Counted from the first letter of the stretch, positions 23,105 to 34,892 are shown. The stretch is 64,000 nt of DNA from Gigantopelta aegis (GCF_016097555.1 NC_054713.1:5042125-5106124), one strand, 5' to 3'. The notes: a model not told the origin generated them from the letters alone. A program made the numbers and translations.

Positions 23105-23265
23105 GTCTGGATAGCTCAGAACGCATCGTGGTTAGTCTGCAATTGCGGGCGATTCGGTGCCACAGGTTCGAGTCCCAGCAATGGCATGGGGCAATTTGTG
23201 AGGCCAGAAAGGATTTAATTACCCCTTGCGCCAGGGCGTTAATATCTATATATGTATGTAACAGT
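23105..23265 (+). repeat. SINE family D (tRNA-derived head)
   Basis: Box-A-like GGATAGCTCAGAACGC and box-B-like AGGTTCGAGTCCC are about 60 bp apart. A family-specific 3' part follows (GCCAGGGCGTTAATATC, TATGTATGTAAC). The head will not fold into a normal tRNA with an anticodon arm, so this is a SINE and not a tRNA gene. Confidence 0.65.
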
Positions 23266-23630
23266 CATGTAACTAAACGTGCTATGGCGACACTACAGAA
23301 TTGACGTATGCATTCATAATCATAAAACAAAAAATGCTTAATAGAGCAACTAGTCATATACTAGTTGATTTTAATATAAGGATATTCCTTTTGAAAAGAC
23401 ACGGCACCATTCATTCATTTGAATATCGAGTAATGGCTGACTGGAATTAAAGTTGTGTATGCAGTTTACAAAGACACGTTGTATTAACTTTGAGATTATA
23501 TAATAAAGAGATTATTACCCTTCTGTGTTTCGGTATCGTCAATATCACATATTAGGAGTAAAAATAATGTATTATGCCAGTGGCTCACATAATACAACTT
23601 GTATTCCTAATATATGATATTCACGATATG

Positions 23631-23634
<4 letters not shown>

Positions 23635-23698
<64 letters not shown>

Positions 23699-23711
23699 CA
23701 GAGAGACAGAC
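23635..23711 (+). repeat. (GA)n microsatellite
   Basis: Uninterrupted GA dinucleotides for about 55 bp, followed by GACA variants. Confidence 0.95.
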
Positions 23712-24570
23712 GAAGAAGGGAGATATCACACACATATACCAGTGATTAAAACATATTTTTGTGAAAGAAGAATCGGTATATCATCATGTGGGATGCTAGA
23801 CAAGTACGACTTATAAATATAAGTGAAAGTCAACATTAATGTATCGCCATAAGTGAGACATAGCTAAATTATTCACTCGCAAACACATTTACGTAACCAG
23901 ATACACATACAGGCACGCATGAACACACAAACATGCATCCATCCATCCGAGACGGGAGAGACTAAATCATAGACACAGAGTCGTCAGCAAAGGAGAGTCT
24001 ACTGAATATTCATGAGCAAACGGTTGATCGGTATTTTGATGAATTTTACACCAGTGGTTACGGTTATCTAAACGTCAAAATTGTAATGCACGTCTGTACA
24101 ACTTAATTTCATAAACAAATAAACAAACAACAACAACAAAAATCATCCAACAATATATAATTTAAAATAACTACTGTATAAATGAGTACAGGTCAAACAG
24201 ATTAGAAACATTTTGTCCACTACTTTTAATTATAATTATTTGTAATAACAATTGTCCTAAACAAAAATAATAACAACAACAACACAACAATAGTTACGGT
24301 AGTTTTTTGCAAAATTATAAATTTAAGATTTCAGTAGGTTGGATTATAAATACATTATCTCACTACCAAGTACACATGAACTTATCCACTGATGTAGTTA
24401 ACAAATTACACACTTCTTGGCTAATGTCTATTTTCTCAAAGTAAAAATCTACTTTTGTAGACACAAAATTAATCAATTATCTAAGTGATCAGAGTAGATT
24501 TCTATTTCTTTATTTTTTAAAGTATGATTTTTATTAAATAGATTTGAATAAAGTACCACCTTTAATATAC
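23712..24570. other. AT-rich non-coding interval
   Basis: No coding or RNA feature recognised. Short AAC/AAT-rich tracts around 24119-24290. Confidence 0.5.
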
Positions 24571-24638
24571 ATATACATACATACATACATACATACATAC
24601 ATACATACATACATTCATACACACATACGTACGCGCGC

Positions 24639-24682
<44 letters not shown>
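24571..24682 (+). repeat. (ATAC)n and (GT)n microsatellites
   Basis: ATAC tetranucleotides to about 24614, then a GT tract at about 24641-24682 abutting the family-C SINE. Confidence 0.9.
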
Positions 24683-24684
<2 letters not shown>

Positions 24685-24930
24685 CCGGCTTCGGTGGCGC
24701 AGTGGTTAAGCCATCAGACTACAGGCTGGTAGGTACAGGGTTCGCAACCCCGTACCGGCTCCAGCCCAGAGCAAGTTCTTAAGGACTCGATGCATAGGTG
24801 TAAGGCCACTACACCTCTTCTCTCTCCCTAACTACTAACCAACTAACAACTAACCCACTGTCCTGGACAGACAGCCCAGATAGCTGAGGTGTGTGCCCAA
24901 GACAGCGTGCTTGAACCGTAATTGGATATA
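24683..24930 (+). repeat. SINE family C (tRNA-derived), near full length
   Basis: Head CGGTGGCGCAGTGGTTAAGC is a good pol III A-box (TGGCGCAGTGG). GGGTTCGCAACCCC is a B-box. The body is CACTGTCCTGGACAGACAGC, with an AT-rich tail after TAATTGGATATA. Confidence 0.9.
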
Positions 24931-24991
24931 ACCATGGAAATAAATTGAAATAAATTTGTGCGTGTGTGAAAATACATATGTATAAGTAAAC

Positions 24992-25264
24992 ACTTGTTTT
25001 GTTTAACGACACCACTAGAGCACATTGATTTATTGGATGTCAAACATCTGGTAATTCTGACATAATTAGTCTCAGAGAGGAAACCCAATATATTTTTTCA
25101 TTAGTAGCAGGTAATCTTTTATATGCACCATACCACTGCTTTAGAGACACATGTACTAGCTGTGGTGCACTGGCTGTAATAAGAAATAGAACAATGGTCC
25201 AATCAAAATGGATCGATCCCACTTTAGACCGACCATGCCTTACCACTGGGCTACCTCCGGCCCC
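24992..25264 (-). repeat. SINE family B (tRNA-derived)
   Basis: Tail first (GTTTAACGACACCACTAGAG, then GGATGTCAAACATCTGGTAA), then body, ending in a tRNA-like head with GGATCGATCC and CCACTGGGCTAC on the complement at 25207-25264. Confidence 0.85.
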
Positions 25265-25697
25265 TCCAATTTATGTAGACACTGAAAATTAAATATGAAT
25301 ATGAATATCAACTATCTAACTGATCAGGCTAGATTTCCATTTTATTACTTATGTGCATTTACATTTCCATTAAAATTATATTATTATTTTTTAAGTAGAT
25401 GTGAATAATCTTACTGTATGTTTACTACCGATGTCAGTGGTAGTTTTCAGAAACACAGACACATAACATTTCAAAAGGGTGGATTTTATGGTACTTAACT
25501 ACCGAGGGTACATGGATATCATCCACCGAGGGTACTTTTCCTTTAATATGTTATATTACATTACACTTATGTCGGCTAATGTATATTTCAGCTACGTAAA
25601 CACCTTCTAATGTAGACATGACAATTCAATATGAATGTGATGGCTTAATCTATTATTTAACTGATCAGGGTAGATTTTCTTTCCATGTGTGAAAGTT

Positions 25698-25742
<45 letters not shown>

Positions 25743-26400
25743 TAGCAAGATGTCAATAATCTTACTGCATATTTACTATCCATGTCAGGAGTGGTTTTCA
25801 GAAAAGGAGACTTAAAATTTCAAAAACGTGGATTTTACCATACTTAACTACCGAGGGTACATGGATATCATCCACCGAGGGTAGTTTTCCTTTAATATGT
25901 TATATTACATTACATATATGTTGGCTAATGTATATTTCAGTTAAGTAAACACCTTCTAATGTAGACATGACAATTAAATATGTATATGATGGATTAATCC
26001 ATTATCTAAATGATCCGAGTACATTTCCAAATTAAAAGAAATTATAATTATTATTATTATTATTATTATTTAAAAATATATCTGAATAACCTTATGGTAC
26101 ATGTATGTTTACTGTCGGTGCTAGGGATAGTTCTAGGAAAATGAGACACTTAAGATTTCAGTAGGGTGGATTTTACAGTACCCAACTACTGAGGGTACAT
26201 TATCATCCACCTTTTTCCAAAAGATGTTATATTAATTTACATATTTGTTAACTAATGTATATTTCAGCTAAGTAAACACCTTATGTAGACACTATATGTG
26301 GTAGATTAATCCATTATCTAAATGATCATGTAGATGTCTAAATTGTATGTAATGTTTTTATTTTGTGAATAACCTTACAGTATATTTACTATCCATGCTA
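25265..26400 (+). repeat. Tandem ~340-bp repeat array (forward), inside the large duplicated repeat
   Basis: Three successive units, about 25265-25620, 25621-25970 and 25971-26320, plus a partial one. Each contains TATTTCAGCTAAGTAAACAC (or a variant), GGATTAATCCATTATCTAAA, CTACCGAGGGTACATGG, GTGGATTTTA and an AT microsatellite of differing composition (poly-T at about 25699-25741; ATT at 26047-26071). The array is repeated inverted at 62150-63711. Confidence 0.85.
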
Positions 26401-28433
26401 GTAGTGGAGCGACTTAGTCGATCAATTGTGCACTTTTCTGTGAAAGCATGAACATTGGCAAATGGTTAGAGTAACCCAATACAAGGATGTTTAGTCCAGG
26501 GCCCACTGGAAATTGCACCCTGTATGGCTGCCATCTTGAAATCCAAGATGGCCACCATTGTGGACCTGTTTTGTTTAATATCTAATACTAATACACATAT
26601 CGAGAGAGTTGAAATGCCTATACCCACATGTTAGGGGACTAGGAATCCATTGGTGACAGAAGTGTTTGCAAATTGTGGCTGCCATCTTGAAATCAAAGAT
26701 GGTCGCCGTCAACATGCTATTTTGCCAATCTGATTAACATTAGCTCTACTGGGTCCGCCAGTAGATCTAACAGCATTGCGTGGACTCTCATGTCCAGGTG
26801 ACATTTCATTTATAAATAACAATTTAAATATCGACCAATTACACTTCGCCTTTTATAGCGTTATTCGGGAGCATACAAATTCTAAAAATATCGGGCGAGA
26901 CTATTTATGCAATAGGCGACTTTGTTGGTCTATTTCAACACTGAAAAAACAGGGGGGAAAGTGCAGTAATAAACTCTGGATTGTATACTAGTATAAACAG
27001 ATTTTATGGCTATACCATCACAGGGTTGTTGTTGTTTTTTGTCTTAAAAGGAATTTTATATAAAATTTTATATGGAAATTAGTTTTCGGCATACTTCGTA
27101 ATTCACCCGAATCATTTCGTATACACTCGGCATAATCCCGAATGTTTTCAAATTCTTTTCAGATCACTGGCATGATTTTGCAAGTAAGGTTTTGATTGGT
27201 CGAATGAAAGGTCAACTGGACATGAGCTCCAACGGGCTGCTGTTAGATCCACATGTAATAGTGGAGCTAATTTTAATTAGATTGCTATATTGCTCAGTAT
27301 CTCATTTAGTAGTAATTTAGATTTAACACCTAGACTGACATTTCAGGGGTCTAAAAATCCAATGGTGACATCGAATATATGGCTGTCATCTTGAAATCCA
27401 AGATAGCCACCATCCACAAGCTATTTTTCTCAATATCTCATAAAATATAAAATATATCAATACAGTTTTAACACCTATAATAACATTAATCATCGGCTAT
27501 TGTCACTATAGGTACTTGTGCGATCATACATCAAAATGGCAAATCTTGCAATAATAGTGGTCATCCTGCAGGTTATGAAATCAAAAGTCTCAAATGAGTG
27601 GCAAGCAGTGTGGACCATACCACTAACAAGTTAGCAGGTGTGCAGGCAGAATTAATGGAATTTTCTGTAAGGAGACTGGAATTTTAGGTGATGGTAAAGA
27701 TCTTGTCACAAAGGTAGTGTTGGACAGCTCAGTATTTTATATAGCGCAACTGACAGAAACAAGCGGATACTTATAAACAATGGGGAACGGGGAAAGCTAA
27801 CGAAACATGAGTGGCACCCAGAGGCATCAATGGCTTCACTATGAGAGCTGACTGATTTCTTCAAATGCCCTTGCAAATTTATGGCTCATTAATAGGAGAT
27901 GGTATAAATATAATATAAAAAAACAACCAGAATTACAGGTAGTGAAATGTTTAAGCAACACTTTGACAGCAAATTAGAATTTACATTGTCAAACCATTAA
28001 CAAACATAACTGAACACATTTTATTCTGACTGAGGACATTGAGTTCGCATCTTTTAATGTCAGGATACCAACTTTTAAGTACGTAAATACTGTCTGAGTT
28101 TCCAATAACAATTACATTGTATCTAATCACATTAACCCAGTACCTACCAACCTGTAGACCGATGGCCTAACCACTACGCCACCGAGGCCGGTCATGAGCA
28201 TGATAGAGTTTTGCCAGTTTGCAATGGAATTCAGTTTTAGCTGGTCTGTTTTGGGGGTTGTTTTTTTCACAATAATGATATTTAACACTAGGAATAAAAA
28301 GCAAGTACTTGGCCACCTAAAATAATATTACATTGCAAATTAACAAAATTACATCATGCATACTACACCACGCACAACACTACCAAATATCTTACATTCT
28401 ATTGGCCAAGAAAAGGTCACTGTAAAATAATGT
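26401..28433. repeat. Middle segment of the large duplicated repeat
   Basis: Unique-looking sequence shared, inverted, with about 60720-62150. Copy differences: 26180-26764 is absent from the 62150 copy. It holds repeated palindromic CCATCTTGAAATCCAAGATGG motifs (26532, 26686, 27387). A 71-codon frame at 26776 is conserved in the inverted copy at 61938-62135 only because the DNA is duplicated; no family match. Confidence 0.7.
28134..28193 (-). repeat. SINE family A head fragment
   Basis: Reverse complement of the family-A tRNA-like head: CCTACCAACCTGTAGACCGA and CCACCGAGGCCGG. Confidence 0.75.
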
Positions 28434-30011
28434 TACAATGCATTTTACATCTGTCAATCCATTCAGCTGACAAGCTATTGAAATCTTAAGTGTCTCAATT
28501 TCATAAAACTATCCCTAGCACTGATAGTAAATATCCAGTAAGGTTATTCACATATATTTAAAAAAACAAATAATAATAATAATAAAAATAATAATAATAA
28601 TAATTTCTTATAATTTGGAAACCTACCCTGATCATTTAGATAATGGATTAATCCATCATATACATATTTAATTATTAGTGTTTATATAAGAAGGTGTTTA
28701 CTTAGCTGAAATATATATTAGCTAACAAATAAGTAAACTAATATACCATATTTTGGGAAAAGTACCTTCGGTAGATGATCTTGTACCATCGGTAGTTCGG
28801 TACCATAAAATCCACCCTATTGAAATCTTAAGTGTCTCATTTTCCTAGAACTATCCCTAGTACTGATAGTAAACATAAAGTACGTTTATTCACAAATATT
28901 AAAAAATAGTAATAATAAAAATAGAAAAAAAATAATAACTTGTTATAATTTGAAAATCTACCCTTATTAGTTAGATAATGGATATACATATTTAATTATT
29001 AGTGTCTACATAAAGTGTTTACTTATCTGAAATATACAATAGCTAACAAATACATAAATTAATATACCATATTAAGGAAAAAGTACCCTCAGTGGATGAT
29101 CTTGTACTGTTGGTGGTTAAGGTACTCTAAAATACAGCCTATTAAATTCTTAAGTGTCTCATTTTCCTACAACTATTCCTAGCACGGATAGGAAACATAC
29201 AGTAAGGTTATTCACATACCCGGTATATTTTTTACAAAAATAAAGGAAGGACGGAAATGTTTTATTTAACGATGCACTCAACACATTTTTATTTCTGGCT
29301 ATATGGCATCAGACAGGAAGGGATCTTTCATAAGCACCATCCCACAGACAGGATAGTACATACCACGGCCTTTGTTACACCAGTTGTGGAGCCTGGCTGG
29401 AACGAGAAATAGCCCAATGGGTCCACCGACAGGGATTGATCCCAGACTTACCTCACATCAAGCGAATGCTTAATCCACTGGGATATATCCCGCCCCACTT
29501 TTACAAAAATAGAAAATGAAAATTACAAATAACAAATTGTAAATATACCCAGATCATTTAGATAATGGATTAATCCATCATATTCATATTTAATTTTCAG
29601 TGTCTGCATAAGAAGGCATTTATTTAGCTGAAATTAACATTACATATAAAATGGAAAATCTACCCTGATAAAATTGAAATCTGAAGTTTATCATTTTTGC
29701 AAAATCTACCCCAGCATATATAGTACATGTGCAGCTTTGGTGCAATCTAAAGCCCGGACATTAGCCAAATATCATGTACCACATTGTTAGGTGAGTTAGG
29801 TCATTTAACCCTCACCTTACCTGTAGGTGGTAGAAAATGAATTAACCCACGATTATATATTCATTTTTACATATACTGTAGATATATATTCATGTTTACA
29901 TATCTGATACAGACGTTAAAAAACAAAACAAAAACTATGCGATATATAATATTATTCACGTATTATTAATATGTGTCACGTTTACAAACGATTAACTTTA
30001 CAGCGTTGTTT
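28434..30011 (-). repeat. Tandem ~300-340-bp repeat array (reverse), interrupted by a SINE
   Basis: Same unit family as 25265-26400 in opposite orientation (ATTAATCCATCATATACATA, GTGTTTACTTAGCTGAAATA, TAAAATCCACCC). Unit starts are near 28440, 28800 and 29110, and a further partial unit follows 29498. The family-B SINE at 29244-29497 sits inside. Confidence 0.8.
29244..29497 (-). repeat. SINE family B, full length
   Basis: Tail GGAAATGTTTTATTTAACGA, body CCCACAGACAGGATAG, head ending TCCACTGGGATATATCCCGC. The same insertion occurs at the equivalent place in the inverted copy (59118-59369), so it predates the duplication. Confidence 0.9.
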
Positions 30012-30072
30012 GTAGTCCGATACATCTGTCATAAACTCAGTTGCCGAGTTGACGGCAGGTGTATCGGACTAC
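30012..30072. repeat. 61-bp hairpin-forming inverted repeat
   Basis: Arms GTAGTCCGATACATCTGTC and its near reverse complement ending GTGTATCGGACTAC, with AACTCAGTTGCCGAGTT in the centre. Repeated at 58478-58538 on the opposite strand and in a noisy version at about 58205-58262. Confidence 0.85.
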
Positions 30073-30194
30073 GTAGGTACGTCAAAACATCGGAAGTACA
30101 GATTAGAAGAAAAAAACACATTGAAAAACGCCCAGTTATAAAACTGATTTGTATTACTTAATATTTTATTAAATGGCTCGTTACAATAACACCA

Positions 30195-30355
30195 ATCTAA
30201 TTAAAATTTGCTCCACTATTACATGTGGATCTAACACCAGCCAGTTGGAGCTCATATCCACCAATCAAAACCTTACTTGCAGAATCATGCCAGTGATTTA
30301 AAAATAATTTGAAAACATTCCGAATTCTCCTGAGGGTATACAACATGTTTCGTAT
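30195..30355 (+). repeat. Dispersed ~160-bp repeat
   Basis: Shares TTACATGTGGATCTAACA and AATCATGCCAGTGATTT with 61630-61800 (same strand) and with 27110-27290 and 54940-55080 (opposite strand). Confidence 0.75.
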
Positions 30356-30409
30356 AAATGCAATATTATTGTACTAATATATTAAATATAGGCACTATTA
30401 AAAAAAATA

Positions 30410-30628
30410 TCGTTCCAGCCAGTGCAACACGACTGGTATGTGCCGTGGTATGTGCTATCCTGTCTGTGGGATGGTGTATATAAACGATCCCTTGCTACTA
30501 AAGGAAAAAAATAGCGGGTTTTTCTCTAAGACTAAATTTCAAAATTACCAAATGTTTGACATCCAATAGCCGATTATTAATAAATTAAAATGCTCTAGTG
30601 GTGTCGTTAAATAAAATCAAACTTTAAC
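30410..30628 (+). repeat. SINE family B, 5'-truncated, with the CCAATAGCCGAT-type tail
   Basis: Body from CGTTCCAGCCAGTGCAACAC to GATCCCTTGCTACTAA, then tail TTTGACATCCAATAGCCGAT and GTGGTGTCGTTAAATAAAAT. Confidence 0.85.
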
Positions 30629-31284
30629 TATTAAAATGTTTTACAAAAGGTTGGATCATGTAAAAAATCCTATTCTTTTTTCTATTATATATAGTATTTA
30701 TACCATTTAATATAATGCCCTAATGTAATTTAAAATAAATAAATGAAATAGTTAAAAGAAATCAAGAAATGAAAAAAAAGAAGAAAAGAGAATGATTAGA
30801 AATAAATAAAAAGAAATAAAGAAATAAAAGAACAAACAAATTTAAAACATTGACATAAAGATATATTTGTAACAAGTTGCTCACTAGATTTAAAAACGGC
30901 TATTATTGCATGTCAAGTTCTAGATAGATTTCATTAAATAGCAGGCATGCTTTTAACAAAACACAATTATACCAACATAGACCAAATAACCAGTGTTGCT
31001 AGTTAACTCTGTGCCATATTATAAAGATGCAATCAATGTGTCATTGATAAGGACCACTGACACCAGTTAAAACTATATGTATCTTGGTCTGGGTATTTGC
31101 AACGGCAAAAATTATTTGTAAAATTTCGCATTTGACTTTCTGTCGAAGTTTATCATGATGGCCTACTTTCAGCTAGGTGTTTGCTAGGTGGTGTGTGGTT
31201 ATGTGCGTGACGGTGTGAGGATTACTTCGCATTCAAGCTTTGTAAGACTGCCTGTCTGCTCGTCTGCAGTTATATCGACTACCC
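30629..31284. other. Non-coding interval
   Basis: A-rich tract at 30740-30850; nothing recognised. Confidence 0.5.
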
Positions 31285-31585
31285 CTGCGCGTGCTGTAAC
31301 CTCACCGTGGTGCAGGGGTGTAACATTCTCTTTGAGAATGGCCAATACAGCACAAATTGAAGTTTAGAGTAAAATTCGGTGTCCGTAAAATTCTGTGATA
31401 TTTGTATTTGTATTTTTGGCACAGTTCTTTACACTGTTTTTGTTTAAACCTTGAATTTTTATATTGATGTTGATCATCACTTTATTTATTTGCATTACCA
31501 TAGTTTGACACCCAATAGCCGATGTATTTTTCGTGCTGGGGTGTCGTTAAACATTCATTCATTCATTCATTCATTCATTCTTTTT
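31285..31585 (+). repeat. SINE family E, full copy with (ATTC)n tail
   Basis: Begins near CCTGCGCGTGCTGTAACCTC, includes the CATTCTCTTTGAGAATG hairpin, continues to GACACCCAATAGCCGATG and ends in repeated ATTC (about 31552-31580). A simple tetranucleotide tail and terminal position of the shared CCAATAGCCGAT module argue for a SINE. Confidence 0.75.
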
Positions 31586-32570
31586 ATATCGACTAACAAT
31601 AGAAGACAAAAAAAACATACCACGTTACTGCTATCGGCTTTCACAACTGGCCAAACAATGTATTGTCAAACGTTTTTTAGTTGGGAATTCAGACTCGTAA
31701 CAACACTGTACACGTTTTGACAGGAAACAAGATTTTGTATTTTTATTTGACAATGAATTAGGGCAGGGCGGCGATAATCAGGGGCGGTGCGGTAACAAAT
31801 ATGACAGGGCGGCGCAAAACGCGGGCAGGGCGCAGCGCCCCTCTATTTATTGCTAGCTAGAACACTGACTGTGGTATGTGCTATCAAGCCTATGGGATAG
31901 TGCATACAAAAGATTCCTTGCTACTAATGTGGGGAAAATGTAGCGGGTTTCCTCTCTAAAACTCTAGCCGATGATTAATAAACCAATTAATATGTTCTTG
32001 TGGTGTCGTTAAACAAAACAAACTTTAAACCATTCGTCGATCCATCCATACGTACGTACGTAACTACATACCAACCACCCACCCACCTGCCTACATCCAT
32101 TCATCCATACATGCATGCATATACATAGATAGTAGATACACGCACACACATGCATGTACATACAAAGTATATACATATTTACACAGCATATTTCATACTA
32201 TTTCCTATGATTTCATGAATCACTGGTTGAAATGGGAAAACTCAATAGCTTCACCCAGATAATCGACCCTTCATTGCAACCGAGCGAAAATCCCACTCGT
32301 TTGGGCACGCACAGCTGCAAAATGTCCACATGCCTTTAAATGGTGTAACCAGAGCCCCACGTCTATTATATCTTTGGGAAAGAGCATATAAAAGACCCTT
32401 TGCTGCTAATGACAAAATGTGACAGGTTTCCTCTCAAGACTACATGTCAGAATTGCCAATTGTTTGACATCTAATAGCTGATTATTAATTCAGTAATATG
32501 CTCTAGAGTTGTCGTTAAACAAAAAAACAATTTGAACGATTTACGTAAATGTAACAAACGTATATGGCAT
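31586..32570. other. Non-coding with two SINE tails
   Basis: Contains 3' parts of family-B-type SINEs at about 31866-32022 and 32372-32524 (GTTGTCGTTAAACAAA type ends), GGGCAGGGCGGCG repeats at 31760-31835 and CGTACGTACGTA near 32048. Confidence 0.65.
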
Positions 32571-33110
32571 CTCTTGGCCCAAGAAGATGTCCCATTTGGG
32601 ACATTTTGGGCTTCAATATGCCCCTCCATATTCGATGCATATCAGCAAAGCTACATATGGATCATGATATCTGCTACAGATACTGACGTAGTTGCCTTAG
32701 CTATTGCAACAGTGGGTATACTTAAGAGATGTGAACAGTGGGTGGCTTTTAAGTACAGTGTATACTTACCTGCTCACCTCATCCCGACCAAATTGGTAGG
32801 GCAAAGGGAATGGGGATTAGTTCTTCACCAATTTGAGAAAGGTAAAATGTGGTGGCCTGTATTTATGTGATGGATGAATGTTATAGTTTTGTTGATATAT
32901 TGCATATAGTGTTTTTAACCACAAACGTGGTTTTAACCTATAACGGTATCCCAGTCGCCTATCTTGACGCAAACTCGAGTTCGAAAGTCGATCGATCGAG
33001 ATAGTAAGTCAATCGAGATAGTAAGTCGATCGATCGAGATAGTAAGTCGATCGATCGAGATAGTAAGTCGATCGATCGAGATATTAAATCGATCGATCGA
33101 GAAAAATTAT
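32571..33110 (+). repeat. Dispersed repeat, uninterrupted copy, ending in a CGATCGAT array
   Basis: Reverse-complement match of 17631-17896 plus 18879-19093, without the MITE. It ends with about six ~21-bp units CGATCGATCGAGATAGTAAG (32990-33102); the other copy has only one or two units. Confidence 0.85.
32667..32870 (+). pseudogene. Fragment of a nuclease-like (PIN/XPG-type?) repeat-borne protein
   Basis: The frame reads ISATDTDVVALAIATVGILK, then EQWVAF and YLPAHLIPTKLVGQREWGL. This resembles a protein family multiplied in invertebrate genomes whose members carry a TxDTDVVVLA motif, an ELWVAFG-like strand and later a GCDT motif, as I recall it from PIN-like nuclease folds. Here the GCDT part is missing and the frame ends in TGA at 32868-32870. 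A remnant, not a gene; the family name is tentative. Confidence 0.35.
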
Positions 33111-33326
33111 TTGATGTGATGTCCTTTCCCAGCCACCGTACAATCCAGATATTTCGATTGGTGTGTTGTTTTAATGCAGACAACCATTTGGAATATTTCA
33201 GTTAATATCGATTTCTGGATCATGTATGTAATAGTAGTAAGGGCAGCACTATGGGGTATATCGATTTCACTATTGCATCATCCAAGATGGCCGCCAATCT
33301 GCGTAGTAAAGGGGATGATGCCATAC

Positions 33327-33468
33327 TGACGTCACTAGGCCCCGCCTCCAGAAGGGTGTATACAAGTTTATTTTAAGAACTGACTGATGCAATGCTGACG
33401 TCGCTAGGCCCCGCCTCTAGAAGGGTGTGGGCACATTTATTTTAAGAATTGGTGTAATACTGACGTCA
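33327..33468 (+). promoter_or_regulatory. Tandem CRE/ATF and GC-box motifs in left TIR
   Basis: TGACGTCA at 33327-33334, TGACGTCG at 33396-33403 and TGACGTCA at 33461-33468 lie in ~65-69-bp tandem units; the first two are followed by TAGGCCCCGCCTC. Adenovirus ITRs are known to carry ATF and Sp1 sites, so these may be enhancer/replication-accessory sites; function here is inference. Confidence 0.5.
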
Positions 33469-34687
33469 CTCTTACAGTGTACATTCCAGTTTTTCTTTTA
33501 AGAACCGATGTAATGCTCAATACAGTAGTTTGTCCAAATGTGTATTTGAAGACAATGGTTACTTAAAAGACGTATGTTAATTAATATCCCCCACCCCCTT
33601 TGTTATTATATAGCAGCTTATGAAAGAGACCGTTCATCGCACCCAACATTGAATACAAGTGTACGAGAGAAGAAATAAAGAAAGAATGAAGAGTTGTGAA
33701 ACGTTAATAAATGATACCTTGATATTTGTATTACACATTTATGAATGAACTGAATGCTGGAACGTTCGGAAGTCTTGCCAATGTTGTACTCACCTAAATT
33801 AGAATAATATCCATAGGAAAAATCCACATACTTGTGAGAATTATTTTAGCAACTAATCTTATACGATGTAAGGCCCCACAGTCTGGGAGTCAAATTGAAA
33901 TGTGATATCTGTCAGCTGTGAATCGTTTCGTTGATCCGCATCCCGGTAATCTAAACTAGGTGTGAGCCCACTTGAATTTTGTTTACTCCCCTCCCCCCAC
34001 ACACACACATCTCGATGACGATAAATATATATATATATATACATATATACACAGTGTTGGATGTAGGGAAGGGGGCGGATAGGGCAGGGGGAGAGCGGTG
34101 TGCCCCTAACGTACATATTTATTTATTTGAAATATGATTTTTGTTTCTTAATATAATATATACTTACTTTTGAAGATACAATACATCTTTAAGTATATCC
34201 GTGTAATGCATTTTTAATCCACTCCTCAATACACTGTTTATCACAGTACATGGCATACACTTATGCTAACAGAGAGAAAAATGCAATTGAAACATCCGAT
34301 TCTGAATGGGATCATATTATTACAGTGTTAACGTTCCAAGACGGTCGGTAATGGAGGGGGTGCTAATATACAACGTTTGTATAAGCTGAATGGGTCGTGT
34401 TTTATGATATTCATTACTGCTTGATGCTCTGGCCCTAATATCTGACCACTTAAAGAATTTGAGAACTGATTTACAGAGTGCGACTGAAACCGGATACGCA
34501 CACTTGCGTTTGAACTCTAAACTTTATAAAAACCAGAAGCAATTCTGAAGGGGAGAAAACGAAACGAAAAAAACAAAGACCCTGTGTGCCACATTGTACG
34601 TCCATGTATGTTTCTGCTATGATACAATATAAGTGTATGGGTTTTAACAGGTTATTTCGATATAAAAACCAGAAGTAATATATTGTT

Positions 34688-34718
<31 letters not shown>

Positions 34719-34892
34719 ACACACACACACGCTCACACACACACACACACACGCACACCTCCCCCATGATTTCCCCCCAAGTTGGAATTACTTGTATGAA
34801 AATTTATAATATATTCCGTCAATGAAATCACGTCTTAGTACAATGTTTGGCACCAACATTTCAAATGCAATCTGACTCCATAGTTTGTAAGT

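Noticed and set aside
23574..23816. Frame with an RERERE run
   Set aside because: Encoded by the (GA)n microsatellite.
24683..24760. Possible tRNA gene
   Set aside because: A and B boxes are present but the sequence continues into the SINE body and does not form a full cloverleaf; it is repeated as SINE family C.
32959..33183. Repetitive SRSIDLLSRSIDLL frame
   Set aside because: Translation of the CGATCGAT tandem array, not a protein.
33618..33827. 69-codon frame identical in both TIRs (also 38730-38939)
   Set aside because: Conserved because the TIRs are identical DNA; no family features and no promoter seen.
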